Below, one piece after another: positions 17,422 through 26,030 of a DNA stretch of 64,000 nt (its first letter is position 1; every line of letters starts with the position of its first letter). The notes under the pieces were generated by a model. The model saw only the letters and a program-made list of their open reading frames with translations, was not told the DNA's origin and did not search any database. Source of the stretch: Dyadobacter crusticola DSM 16708 (lineage in GTDB: Bacteria > Bacteroidota > Bacteroidia > Cytophagales > Spirosomataceae); contig NZ_JNJB01000012.1 of NCBI RefSeq assembly GCF_000701505.1, forward strand, positions 186,001-250,000, written 5' to 3'. A program made the translations under genes and the position numbers.

Positions 17422-19326
17422 TCAGTCAGTGAGTTTAGCAATTTCTGTCCGTATGTAGCTCCCTGTAAATGAGAATGACAGTTCAATGCATTCTGTTTTG
17501 CTGCCGTAATATTCGGAGAAGTACCCTGTTTGCTTTTTGGGAGCAATGCGCTCCTTTTTTGTATCAAATGCAGTAATCTGGTAATGTTCCAAAAATGCCT
17601 CATCGGGGTGCCAATACTGTTTTGACTCCAAACTTTCAGGCGCATTTTCGAGCCAGTCTTCCACAATCCAATGCAGCCGGCCAACTGCTTTTGTGACTCT
17701 TCTTCGATGGGTAATGGGTTTTCTCAGAAAAGTAAAACCTATGAATTCACCTTCCAAAACGCCGTTTTCTTCGCTCAGGAAGCTCCCGCCATTTGCAGTG
17801 CGAACCCATTGCGACCAGGTAAATCCCGGCCCTTTTTGCATTTGATCATACCCGCCCGGCACAACCGTGTTATGTGACGTTGTACCAGCGAAATAGGCCA
17901 TCCACTTTCCCTCGGTGTTATAGGAATAAGTACCGGCATCCCGAAGAATATTCCGTCCGTCAACCCAGATATCCAGATGGAGGTTATCAGCCTGAAAAGG
18001 GCGGTCACAATAAGAGGCACAACGAAGTAAAGTGACACTCTGATCGTCGAGCAACACGTAATACCCTCCTGCTTCAAAGTGATGCATTGACGGCGCAAGA
18101 GCGCAGGAAGTTTTAGCTACAGCCGGCGTCCGTTCAAGACCAAACCAGTGTGCCTCCTCATCCCAAATACCGGTACCATATCGATCAGGCATATTCAAGA
18201 GCGTCGCCAATGCATTTAACTGTGGCCGAAAGTCACGATAATGGCATTCGGTCAAAGGAAAAAATAAGGCGCCGTCGTTGTTACCCAAGTTTGCGAGTTG
18301 TCCACTTTTTTCATCCTGGCACATTTGAAGAAATTTTGCGGTCTCGCCGGCTTTCTGGTAAGTTTTATCATCAAATCGATCGCCGTTCAACTCACCCAAG
18401 CGGAGCGCCCAGGTCAGCAACTGCACTGCTACTCGGTGATAGTTCATTGAGAATTGAATGTAAGTCCCGTCTTCAAAGATCTGAGTAGCGATTTCAGCCT
18501 GAAACCACTTCTTACCTCCTTGCCGCCAGGTACTGCTTTCCGGGAAAAACGGAAAAAGCAAGCCGACTGAATACAATGCAAGTGCTTCGGTAAGTGTGTG
18601 GTTGTTGTGCAGGACAAGTCGCGAATACGTAAAATGCGCAGCTACATGCCGCATTTGGGCATATATGCTTCTTATAATTCTGTCGAAAATGGCATTGCTC
18701 AGCTCGGGCGAATATTTATAATGATGCAGCGCGAAGATCCAATTGAGCACACGCAACGAAATTTCCTGACTACACACCCAATGCGGCCCGCGGTTAACAG
18801 GATTTTGATCAATCCAATCCTCAAGGCAAGCTAAAACAAACTTCGACTGGCTTGCCCCACCATGAAAATCAAACCGGATTAGATCGTACAAAAAGGTAAA
18901 TCTTGCCTTTTCCCAAACATATTTGATATCTCCCGCTGCAGCAGATAAGGTTGGAATTCGCGTCCAATGTTGATCTTTGCGATAGGTAAATTGAGTCGTA
19001 GGATTCGTATGCCAATCTTTTACCAAAATCCATTTATTGGAAAAGAATAGTTGCTTTCCTTGTAAAATCCTGTGTACTTTTTTCTGCAAATCCAACTTGC
19101 TTATGCACTTCTCTTCCATTTTCGTTGACAGGAAAAAGGGTACTTTCAACTTCCGCCAATCGGCGAGGGTAACAGAAGATCTTAATTTATACCGATCTGG
19201 AAAGCGCAAGCGTAGCACACCGAGTTTACGGCAAATTTCGTAGATACTACGAAAAGCTACGTAGCGAGGGCCCATTTCCCTGAGAAAAGCCTGATATAGA
19301 AGTATGTTTCGAAGGATTTTCATCAT
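17422..19326 (-). CDS. heparinase II/III / alginate-lyase-like protein
   Basis: This 634-residue protein has an N-terminal helical toroid domain of the alginate lyase/heparinase N type (for example HLVLHNNHTLTEALAL-like segment LVLHNNHTLTEALALYSVG near 240) and a C-terminal heparinase II/III beta domain (about 400-600, YYVLLDDQSVTLLRCA, DAGTYSYN and TSHNTVVPGG). No signal peptide is seen, so it may act in the cytoplasm or during polymer assembly. Genes of this kind regularly sit between a bi-domain oxidoreductase and a GT4 gene in polysaccharide clusters. It overlaps the upstream gene by 4 bp (ATGA). Confidence 0.85.
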   Translation of the reverse strand: MMKILRNILLYQAFLREMGPRYVAFRSIYEICRKLGVLRLRFPDRYKLRSSVTLADWRKLKVPFFLSTKMEEKCISKLDLQKKVHRILQGKQLFFSNKWILVKDWHTNPTTQFTYRKDQHWTRIPTLSAAAGDIKYVWEKARFTFLYDLIRFDFHGGASQSKFVLACLEDWIDQNPVNRGPHWVCSQEISLRVLNWIFALHHYKYSPELSNAIFDRIIRSIYAQMRHVAAHFTYSRLVLHNNHTLTEALALYSVGLLFPFFPESSTWRQGGKKWFQAEIATQIFEDGTYIQFSMNYHRVAVQLLTWALRLGELNGDRFDDKTYQKAGETAKFLQMCQDEKSGQLANLGNNDGALFFPLTECHYRDFRPQLNALATLLNMPDRYGTGIWDEEAHWFGLERTPAVAKTSCALAPSMHHFEAGGYYVLLDDQSVTLLRCASYCDRPFQADNLHLDIWVDGRNILRDAGTYSYNTEGKWMAYFAGTTSHNTVVPGGYDQMQKGPGFTWSQWVRTANGGSFLSEENGVLEGEFIGFTFLRKPITHRRRVTKAVGRLHWIVEDWLENAPESLESKQYWHPDEAFLEHYQITAFDTKKERIAPKKQTGYFSEYYGSKTECIELSFSFTGSYIRTEIAKLTD

Positions 19327-21422
19327 ACCTCAACCCATTGACCCACTTTCAAGCTCTCTACAGCGGCGAACGTTGCTCGTGTTGTATTAACAATTTCTTC
19401 TATGCTGATTTCCGGCAGATTTAGGTCTTTTTTGAACTGCAGGAATTTGGAGAATTGACGTTTGTGACCTTTGTCTTTACCTAAACTTAGTTTACCGAAA
19501 TTTTTGAAACCATAACCGACCAAACATCTGAAATCATCGAGTACCAGCGTGCTGCCACCGGAAAATACTTCAACGCGCTCCTTCTGATAATGGCTGCTGC
19601 CGTTTGAAAAATAGTTGACAACACCCGTCGATCCATTCAAATACCTGAGCAGGATACTGACATTTTCACAATCCTGACCCGGTGAGGCTAGCATTGCATT
19701 GCTGCACACGGCCGTCACGCGACTGTTTGTCAGACAGGTGACCAGATCGATAAAATGGCAGGCTTCACCCAATATTCTCCCGCCACCAATTGCCGGATCT
19801 TTCAACCAGGAACCGGCTGGCAAGCTGCCCGCATTTACTGTTACCGTCACATTCATTTGCGCACCTGCCAACAATTCCAGCATTCTGCTCACATAAGGCG
19901 AGTACCGGCGGTTAAATCCCATTGAAAGGCTCAATTCAGCTTTCTGCTGCGCTTCAATAATCCGATCAAGCTCTTTCGGGTAAATGGTCAGCGGCTTTTC
20001 GACGAATACCTGCTTGCCCGCTTCCAGCGCTTTTATCACCAATGTTCCATGCAGATTGTGCCGGGTAGCGATGATTACTACATTGACGTCAGGATCAGCC
20101 AGAATTTGTTGATAGTCGGATATCGGATTCGCAACTCTGTATTGTTTGGCCAGATTATAGGCGCTCAATCCACCCGCACTCGCGATATATTTAATGGTAG
20201 CGCCTTTCAGATTTGGCAGAAGCGTCATCCTCACAAAGTTTCCCGCACCTATAATGCCGATCACAGGAGTCGATGATTTGCATTTGAAAGTTTTCAGTTC
20301 CTCGCGTTGCTGCTCATCAATGCGAGTAGGATAACTGATCATCGTAGCCAGGTTCCCCTTATCGTTTCGATCGTAAAAAGCTGGGATATCCTGCAAATCG
20401 ATCGTTTTAGAAATCAACGATTTTACTTCTAACTTCCCTTCTTGTAACAGTCGTAATACTGCCTGAAAATTCCTGTTTTCAGTCCAGCGGACGTGGGGAA
20501 ACGGGTAATCAATGCCGCGATCTTCATACACTTCATCATATCGTCCCGGCCCATACGAACAGGAGACCTGGAAGCTCAGTTCTTTTTTATAAAACTCACT
20601 TCTGTCCAAATCCAGTCCGGCAGTACCTACCAGCACAATTCTGCCTTTTTTGCGTAAAATGCGCGCCGCCTGACTGACAATGGAACTGGACTTTGCAGCT
20701 GTGGCAATGATAACTCCGTCTGCGCCGTGACCATCATTCAATGCCGATAATCCCAATTCAGGATCTTTGACACTATTATCAAAAACCATAAAACCCCGCT
20801 CCGAAGCGAATGCGCGCCGCTGGTGATCCGGCTCAATGCAGATAACGTGGCAACCATTGATCCGCAGCAGCTCCGCAGTAAGCAGACCGATTAACCCGAA
20901 TCCCATTACAACGATTGTCTCACCTAAAGTTGGCACCAAAAGCCGGATTGATTGCAGGCCCACCGCAGCCAGCACAGTAAATGCGGCTTCTTCATCGGAT
21001 ACACCAGCGGGAATTTTAGCGACAAGATTCACCGGCACACAAACCACCTCGGCGTGGCATCCATTACTTACTACCCGCTCTCCCACGCGAAACCCTTGAA
21101 CACCTTCACCGACTGCAATCACCTCGCCTGCCTGCGCGTAACCAAGCGGCACTAGCTGGCTAAGTTGATTTGAGATCAGGGAGAAAGTGTTAACCAATCC
21201 CTCTGATTTGACCTTAGCCAATGCAAGTCTGAACTTCCCTGGTTCGCGGAACGCCTTTGACAACAAACTGGCTTTTCCGAAACTGATGAGCATGCTTTCA
21301 GTACCCGCGGAAACCAGGCTTTTGCGTGTCCTGATCAGCACACAACCCTTGCGGACAAGCGGCGCCGGGACTTCGTGCAGCATTACTTTACCCGTGCGCA
21401 GGTCAAGAGCAAGTTGTTTCAT
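19323..21422 (-). CDS. bi-domain oxidoreductase (alcohol dehydrogenase-like plus Gfo/Idh/MocA)
   Basis: This 699-residue protein fuses two dehydrogenase modules. Residues about 1-350 are a medium-chain, zinc-alcohol-dehydrogenase-like domain with the NAD-binding TIVVMGFGLIGLL. Residues about 370-699 are a Gfo/Idh/MocA domain with VIGIIGAGNFVRM, the EKPLT motif (VFVEKPLTIYPKE) and GGRILGEACHFIDL. Both domains look complete. It probably acts on a nucleotide sugar or sugar intermediate for the polysaccharide made by the downstream genes; the precise reaction is not known to me. It starts the three-gene operon and is divergent from the broken Gfo/Idh gene. Confidence 0.88.
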   Translation of the reverse strand: MKQLALDLRTGKVMLHEVPAPLVRKGCVLIRTRKSLVSAGTESMLISFGKASLLSKAFREPGKFRLALAKVKSEGLVNTFSLISNQLSQLVPLGYAQAGEVIAVGEGVQGFRVGERVVSNGCHAEVVCVPVNLVAKIPAGVSDEEAAFTVLAAVGLQSIRLLVPTLGETIVVMGFGLIGLLTAELLRINGCHVICIEPDHQRRAFASERGFMVFDNSVKDPELGLSALNDGHGADGVIIATAAKSSSIVSQAARILRKKGRIVLVGTAGLDLDRSEFYKKELSFQVSCSYGPGRYDEVYEDRGIDYPFPHVRWTENRNFQAVLRLLQEGKLEVKSLISKTIDLQDIPAFYDRNDKGNLATMISYPTRIDEQQREELKTFKCKSSTPVIGIIGAGNFVRMTLLPNLKGATIKYIASAGGLSAYNLAKQYRVANPISDYQQILADPDVNVVIIATRHNLHGTLVIKALEAGKQVFVEKPLTIYPKELDRIIEAQQKAELSLSMGFNRRYSPYVSRMLELLAGAQMNVTVTVNAGSLPAGSWLKDPAIGGGRILGEACHFIDLVTCLTNSRVTAVCSNAMLASPGQDCENVSILLRYLNGSTGVVNYFSNGSSHYQKERVEVFSGGSTLVLDDFRCLVGYGFKNFGKLSLGKDKGHKRQFSKFLQFKKDLNLPEISIEEIVNTTRATFAAVESLKVGQWVEV

Positions 21423-21492
21423 CGTGGATAGTGTGTTAATAATTACCTAAATTTCAGCCTCACATTTTATTAGTAAACAGACCTTTTTAGCA

Positions 21493-22650
21493 ATGACAAG
21501 AGCGCTCAATATCGGTATTATTGGTTATAAGTTTATGGGACGGGCACATAGCAATGCGTGGCTGAAAGCCCCTCAGTTTTTTGACATTTCCGTGAAACCT
21601 GTACTCAAAGCTGCATGCGGAAGAAATCAGTCGTCGGTTACGGATTTTGCTGAAAATTGGGGCTAGGAGGAGACTGAGACAGATTGGAAGAAGCTGATCG
21701 AACGCGACGACATTAACATAATCGACATTGCATTGCCTCAAAACCTGCATTACGAAATTGCACTTGCCGCAGCCAGAGCAGGCAAGCACATATTTTGCGA
21801 AAAGCCCCTTTCAATGAGCAGCCGGCAAGCGGAAGAAATGCTGAAAGTGTGCGAAGACAACAAAGTTGTGCATTATCTCAACCACAACTACCGGCGCGTA
21901 CCCGCTGTTGCACAGGCAAAAAAAATGATCGAAGCCGGTAAAATCGGGCGGATTTTTCATTGGCGGTGCTGCTATCAGCAGGATTGGATTGTTGACCCGA
22001 AGTTCCCATTGACCTGGCAATTACAAAAAGAGATCGCGCAAGCTGGTCCGCAATGGGACCTTAATTCGCATGCGGTAGATCTGGCGCACTTCCTAGTGGG
22101 CGATATCACTTCTGTTTCCTGTCTTACCGCCAATTTTATCAAAGAGCGGCCACTGGCAAATGAAGGAACAGCCGGAAACCTGTCAGCAGAAGCCAGCACG
22201 ACTGAAAAAGGGGAAGTAACCGTGGAGGACGCGGCTTTGATGATGGTACGATTTGAGAATGGAGCTGTGGGTTCATTTGAAGCGACAAGACTGGCGACAG
22301 GCAGAAAAAACCGTCTGTCATTTGAAATCTACGGCAGCGAAGGAAGTCTCGTTTTTGATTTGGAAAAAATGAATGAGCTCCAATACTTCTCGCGCGCTGA
22401 TGATGAAACTGCGCAAGGGTTCCGGAACATACTTGTAACTGAATCTGCACATCCTTATGTAGGAAACTGGTGGCCTGCGGGGCACATTATTGGCTACGAA
22501 CACGCATTTGTACATGCAGTAGTCGATTTCCTGAAAGCGGTGGATGAAAAAACCGCGATTAAACCCGATTTCTCCGACGGTTTGAAAATTATGCGCGTGT
22601 TGGAAGCCGGAATTCAGTCTGCAGAAAGTGGGCAGCAAGTTCATTTATAA
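21493..22650 (+). pseudogene. Gfo/Idh/MocA oxidoreductase gene with in-frame TAG
   Basis: From the ATG at 21493 the frame encodes a normal family start, [21 protein letters not shown] ([16 protein letters not shown]), then meets TAG at 21664-21666 (codon 58). The same frame continues without further stops to 22650 and contains the EKPLS motif (IFCEKPLSMSSRQ) and a full C-terminal domain; read through, the product would be 385 residues. The context ENWG-stop-EETETDW fits a Trp codon (TGG) changed to TAG. So this is a single nonsense change, a read-through site or a sequence error. An internal restart at ATG 21733 would lack the NAD-binding half. The next gene, 11 bp later, is probably co-transcribed. 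Confidence 0.85.
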
Positions 22651-22661
22651 AATTCCTGAAC

Positions 22662-23567
22662 ATGAACCGCTACAAACAATGCATTTCAATTTTGGCCAAA
22701 TGCATTCTTCTGCTTGCATTGCTGACAAGTTCGGCGCAGGCACAAAAAAGCATTTATAGGAAAGACAATCTGATTGCCTGGTGCATTGTGCCATTTGACA
22801 GTAAAAATCGCGGCCCTGTCGAGCGATCAGAAATGCTTAACAAACTTGGCATTACAATGCTTGCCTACGATTGGCGAGAAAAGCACATTCCTGAGTTTGA
22901 CAAAGAAATAGAGTCCCTGAAAAGTCACAACATCAAGTTGCAGGCATTCTGGCTGTATTCCGGCCCCAATCCGGAGAATGACAAAACTTTGCCGATTATT
23001 CTTGACGTGCTGAAAGGGCATGATGTCAAAACCGAAATCTGGGTTATGATCGCTGGAATTAAGGATCTGGATAAAATGACGCAACAGGAAAAAATCCAGG
23101 CACACGCGAAGCCGCTTGCTTATATAGCGGACAAAGCGGCCGGGATTGGCTGCAAAGTGGGCGTGTACAACCACGGTGGCTGGTATGGAGATCCGGAAAA
23201 CCAGCTGCAATTGCTCAGGTATGTTAATAGGCCAAATATCGGTATTGTTTACAACCTCCACCATGCAGAAGCCGATTTGGAAACATTCCCAACCTTTTAC
23301 CCCAAGATACTTCCGCATTTGCTGGCAATTAATCTGGCTGGTTTAAAGAAGGGAAACCCGGTGAAAGTAGTACCGGTCGGCCAGGGCGATTCTGAGCTGG
23401 AAATGATGCGGATTATCCAAAAGAGCAGCTACAAAGGTCCAATCGGCATTATCAACGAAGAATTCGCGCCGGATGCAGAAGAGGGATTGAAGATGAATAT
23501 GGAAGGATTGAAGAAGATACTAGGTGAACTTGGTGACCAGGAAGGTTTGAAAAGCTACCGCAAGTAG
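22662..23567 (+). CDS. secreted sugar phosphate isomerase/epimerase-like TIM-barrel protein
   Basis: This encodes 301 residues with a signal peptide (about 1-27, ending SAQA) followed by a single (beta/alpha)8 domain of the xylose isomerase-like (AP endonuclease 2) superfamily: AWCIVPFDSKNRGPVERSEM, LGITMLAYDWRE, KVGVYNHGGWYGDPE and a late IGIINEEFAPDAE. Bacteroidota carry many such exported proteins beside Gfo/Idh/MocA dehydrogenases, where they are thought to act in degradation of modified sugars. Catalytic metal ligands cannot be assigned confidently. It follows the broken Gfo/Idh gene directly. Confidence 0.82.
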   Translation: MNRYKQCISILAKCILLLALLTSSAQAQKSIYRKDNLIAWCIVPFDSKNRGPVERSEMLNKLGITMLAYDWREKHIPEFDKEIESLKSHNIKLQAFWLYSGPNPENDKTLPIILDVLKGHDVKTEIWVMIAGIKDLDKMTQQEKIQAHAKPLAYIADKAAGIGCKVGVYNHGGWYGDPENQLQLLRYVNRPNIGIVYNLHHAEADLETFPTFYPKILPHLLAINLAGLKKGNPVKVVPVGQGDSELEMMRIIQKSSYKGPIGIINEEFAPDAEEGLKMNMEGLKKILGELGDQEGLKSYRK

Positions 23568-23689
23568 AGGTACGACTGTCTTTGATGCAAGCCATTTATC
23601 TATTACAATAAAAATATTTAATTGTACATAATGAATAGTTGGCACCTTCGTTGACTAATTAAATTCCTCTTGATCAAAACCTTATCTCC

Positions 23690-24208
23690 ATGAAAAACCT
23701 TACCTGCTTCCTCTTTTTCACTCTTATACTGGCAGGTAGCTGCCGCCCTCCGGTACCGCCCGACCCGGACACGTTCGAGATGCCGTATTTCAATGAGGTG
23801 AATATTAAATTTCAAGAAAATGAGATCCAGTGCCTGCTGGACCATTGGTATGCGAAGACTTATGAAGAAGAGCAGCCGATTGTTTTCAGAGTGATTAACG
23901 ACTCGGCAACCTACAATGCATTTTTCAGCTGTAAGCCCGGGATTACGCCTCAGGCGATTGATTTCTCCAAAAATTCCCTGCTGATTGGTATGAAAGCAGA
24001 TTTCGGTAAGCCGGTCAACTCACCTGTTAACATCCGCAAAATGGCTCAGAATCTTTCTCAGACAGCAAACGGCGACTATACCTTACAAGTTACAGTGACG
24101 GGCCGGCAAGGAGGCGCAACAGGCGGCGGCGAATGGTTCGGCTTTACCTCATTGGTACCGAAAATTAGAAGTAATGTAAAGTTGGAAATGAAGTATGAGT
24201 TTGATTGA
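23690..24208 (+). CDS. lipoprotein of unknown function
   Basis: This 172-residue protein has a lipoprotein signal with lipobox LAGSC (Cys18) followed by a Pro-rich linker (RPPVPPDPD), so it is likely anchored in the outer or inner membrane facing the periplasm. The mature part is beta-rich with a C-terminal glycine patch (GRQGGATGGGEW). I do not recognise the family. It is monocistronic and converges on the acyltransferase gene. Confidence 0.72.
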   Translation: MKNLTCFLFFTLILAGSCRPPVPPDPDTFEMPYFNEVNIKFQENEIQCLLDHWYAKTYEEEQPIVFRVINDSATYNAFFSCKPGITPQAIDFSKNSLLIGMKADFGKPVNSPVNIRKMAQNLSQTANGDYTLQVTVTGRQGGATGGGEWFGFTSLVPKIRSNVKLEMKYEFD

Positions 24209-24243
24209 AGTGTCAATAATTACGAATACTGAGCATTATTTAC

Positions 24244-25293
24244 CTACACCTTCGCAACTGATACTTCTGCAGGTGTAGCTGATTCTACCGGCTCCTGCTC
24301 TGGGCCCAGAGAGTTCCGCTTTTGATACTTAATGCTTTGGGAAGCTTCTTTACATGGTTTTTCAATTAACCTGTAATATAAATAAGCTGCAAAGACGGAG
24401 ACCAGGAGCGCTGCAAAAACCGCAGCGCTCCTGAGCACTTCATTATCAACAAACCGCTGGGTTATATTAATTACCCTCAATCCGACTAAAAAATGAAGCA
24501 AGTAAAGTGAATAGGAAATGTTGCCAAAAAAAGTGGTGAGTGATGTGGGCCGAAGTGGTATTAAGATAAGGGTTGATGTGGCTAGAATTACCAGCGCTTC
24601 AAAGTAACTATACCTATATAAGGTAAATGCAATCAGCACTGCACCACAAATCGCGAAATTGGTTAAAGTCAGCTTGTCGACAAGTAAACGATAGATGATA
24701 ATGCCGGTACTGAAAAAAACCGAAAAGTTGAAAAGGTAATTTCTATCAAAATAAAAAGACAGGCCGTTGAACAGGATTAATGTAGTGATCCAAACTACGG
24801 GAATCCGGCTGCTGATTAATGGGAAGATCAATGCGATCACTATATAATACTGAAACTCGACCGCCAAAGTCCAGAAAACAGGATTAAGCCAATCTTTTCC
24901 GACAAAGGCATTCAAATAACCTACATGGGCAAAGACCTGAGCATAGTCGATTGAAAATGCCTTTCCTACATAGAATGGGGTAGTGGTAGTTAAGTAATTC
25001 AGGGACAACGCCAGTAGCACGCAAATGAGATACGGCGGCTCAATTCTGACAATACGCTTTTTGAGGAAAGTCCAGGCCTGGCTAAATGTGTAGGACGCTT
25101 TCGCCATTGAATACGGAATTACAAGGCCGGAGATGATAAAGAAGATTTCTACCCCGTAATGTCCATGCCTAAAAAGAGCTTTCAACACGTTTGTGTCTGA
25201 TAAGAAATCCGCCCTATCTGTAAAGTGATAAAAGCACACCAAAAGCGCTGCCAGACCTCTCAGATAATCTAATGAGTGTAGATATTTATGCAT
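24244..25293 (-). CDS. membrane acyltransferase (acyltransferase 3 family)
   Basis: This encodes 349 residues with about ten membrane helices. The start, HSLDYLRGLAALLVCFYHF, carries the conserved Arg and His of the acyltransferase 3 family, and FIISGLVIPYS and the downstream LNPVFWTLAVEFQYY are further family signatures. These enzymes O-acetylate or otherwise acylate surface polysaccharide, LPS or peptidoglycan. It has no operon partner here; proximity to the polysaccharide genes suggests, but does not prove, a shared target. The gene ends at the border of the tRNA-Val scar region. Confidence 0.9.
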   Translation of the reverse strand: MHKYLHSLDYLRGLAALLVCFYHFTDRADFLSDTNVLKALFRHGHYGVEIFFIISGLVIPYSMAKASYTFSQAWTFLKKRIVRIEPPYLICVLLALSLNYLTTTTPFYVGKAFSIDYAQVFAHVGYLNAFVGKDWLNPVFWTLAVEFQYYIVIALIFPLISSRIPVVWITTLILFNGLSFYFDRNYLFNFSVFFSTGIIIYRLLVDKLTLTNFAICGAVLIAFTLYRYSYFEALVILATSTLILIPLRPTSLTTFFGNISYSLYLLHFLVGLRVINITQRFVDNEVLRSAAVFAALLVSVFAAYLYYRLIEKPCKEASQSIKYQKRNSLGPEQEPVESATPAEVSVAKV

Positions 25294-25579
25294 GTATTAT
25301 TGTTGATGGAGGTTCTTTTTTCAAAGATATCAAATAAGTTGAATATCAGTTACACAACCTAATGCTACATCAAGATCAAGGTGATTGTACAAGTCAAAAT
25401 CAGATGCATTTGACTGGCTTTTGCAGTTCGGGAATTGCAAGATTAAAGTGAGATGGGCGCAGTCCGCAGCGATGGCTCCAATGTTGTATTACAGGCAGGA
25501 AATCAGATTGCGAGAAACAAAAATGTTGGCACGGCTTTAAACGAAAAAAAGGTGCTATTGCTAGCGCCTTTTGTAATCA

Positions 25580-25647
25580 TGGGAGTTGAGGGATTCGAAC
25601 GGCAGCGGCCGCCCGTTCCCGGCCCTCTGCTTGTAAGGCAAATGTTG
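25580..25647 (-). pseudogene. tRNA-Val 3'-half remnant 1
   Basis: On the minus strand it keeps the acceptor 3' strand, part of the T arm and the anticodon TAC with its 3' stem, but lacks the D arm and 5' acceptor strand, and its T arm is disrupted by a GC-rich replacement containing GCGGCCGC. It cannot form a tRNA. Confidence 0.75.
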
Positions 25648-25698
25648 ATGCCGTTTCAAACGAAAAAAAGGCACTATTGCTAGCGCCTTTTTTATCTG

Positions 25699-25766
25699 TG
25701 GGAGTTGAGGGATTCGAACGGCAGCGGCCGACCGTCCCCGACCCTCTGCTTGGAAGGCAAATCTTA
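25699..25766 (-). pseudogene. tRNA-Val 3'-half remnant 2
   Basis: This has the same structure as remnant 1, 119 bp away, with a similar T-arm replacement. The anticodon position reads TCC instead of TAC, a further sign of decay. The D arm and 5' acceptor strand are absent. Confidence 0.75.
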
Positions 25767-25814
25767 ATGCCGTTTCAAACAAAAAAAGGCACTTTTCTAG
25801 TGCCTTTTCTATCT

Positions 25815-25857
25815 GTGGGAGTTGAGGGATTCGAACCCCCGACCCTCTGCTTGTAAG
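25815..25857 (-). repeat. left attachment repeat (displaced tRNA-Val 3' half)
   Basis: This 43-bp sequence is identical to 38309-38351. It ends the tRNA with discriminator A followed by CAGAT, so this copy does not encode the CCA end, unlike the right copy. It is preceded downstream (minus strand) by its own hairpin terminator at about 25784-25808. Confidence 0.9.
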
Positions 25858-25867
25858 TCGTAGGCTC

Positions 25868-26030
25868 AGTATTTATCAGTGTTTATCAGCGATAGTTACT
25901 ATTGGCCTATTTCGCTCATTACAAGTAACTTAACATCAAAAAACCAAACATTTCATAGCAAATATTAGTTATCCGTTGTAAGCGGTGTTTGTAAAAACGT
26001 TTGCAAATCCTAATAATCAATATCAAATCT
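25868..26030. other. left-end control region of the element
   Basis: Between the attachment repeat and the integrase start is a 170-bp AT-rich stretch with a short direct repeat TTTATCAG (about 25871-25888, spaced 11 bp) and a GTTTGTAAAAACGTTTGCAAA stretch partly self-complementary near 25987-26006. These could be integrase or excisionase arm sites; that is inference. Confidence 0.35.

Larger units (their letters stand above)
25521..25857 (-). repeat. 119-bp tandem repeat of tRNA-Val 3' half plus terminator
   Basis: Units begin at 25521, 25640 and 25759 (marker AAATGTTG / AAATCTTAA), exactly 119 bp apart. Each holds, on the minus strand, a tRNA-Val 3' half and then a hairpin terminator (GGCGCTA..TAGTGCC with T run). 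The third unit carries the unaltered tRNA 3' half and is the left attachment site of the element. The first two have a 17-bp sequence starting GGCAGCGGCCG in place of two bases in the T arm. Confidence 0.85.

Noticed and set aside
25453..25782. Short frames on both strands over the tRNA-Val scar array
   Set aside because: They are made of tRNA remnants and terminators; no protein-like signal.
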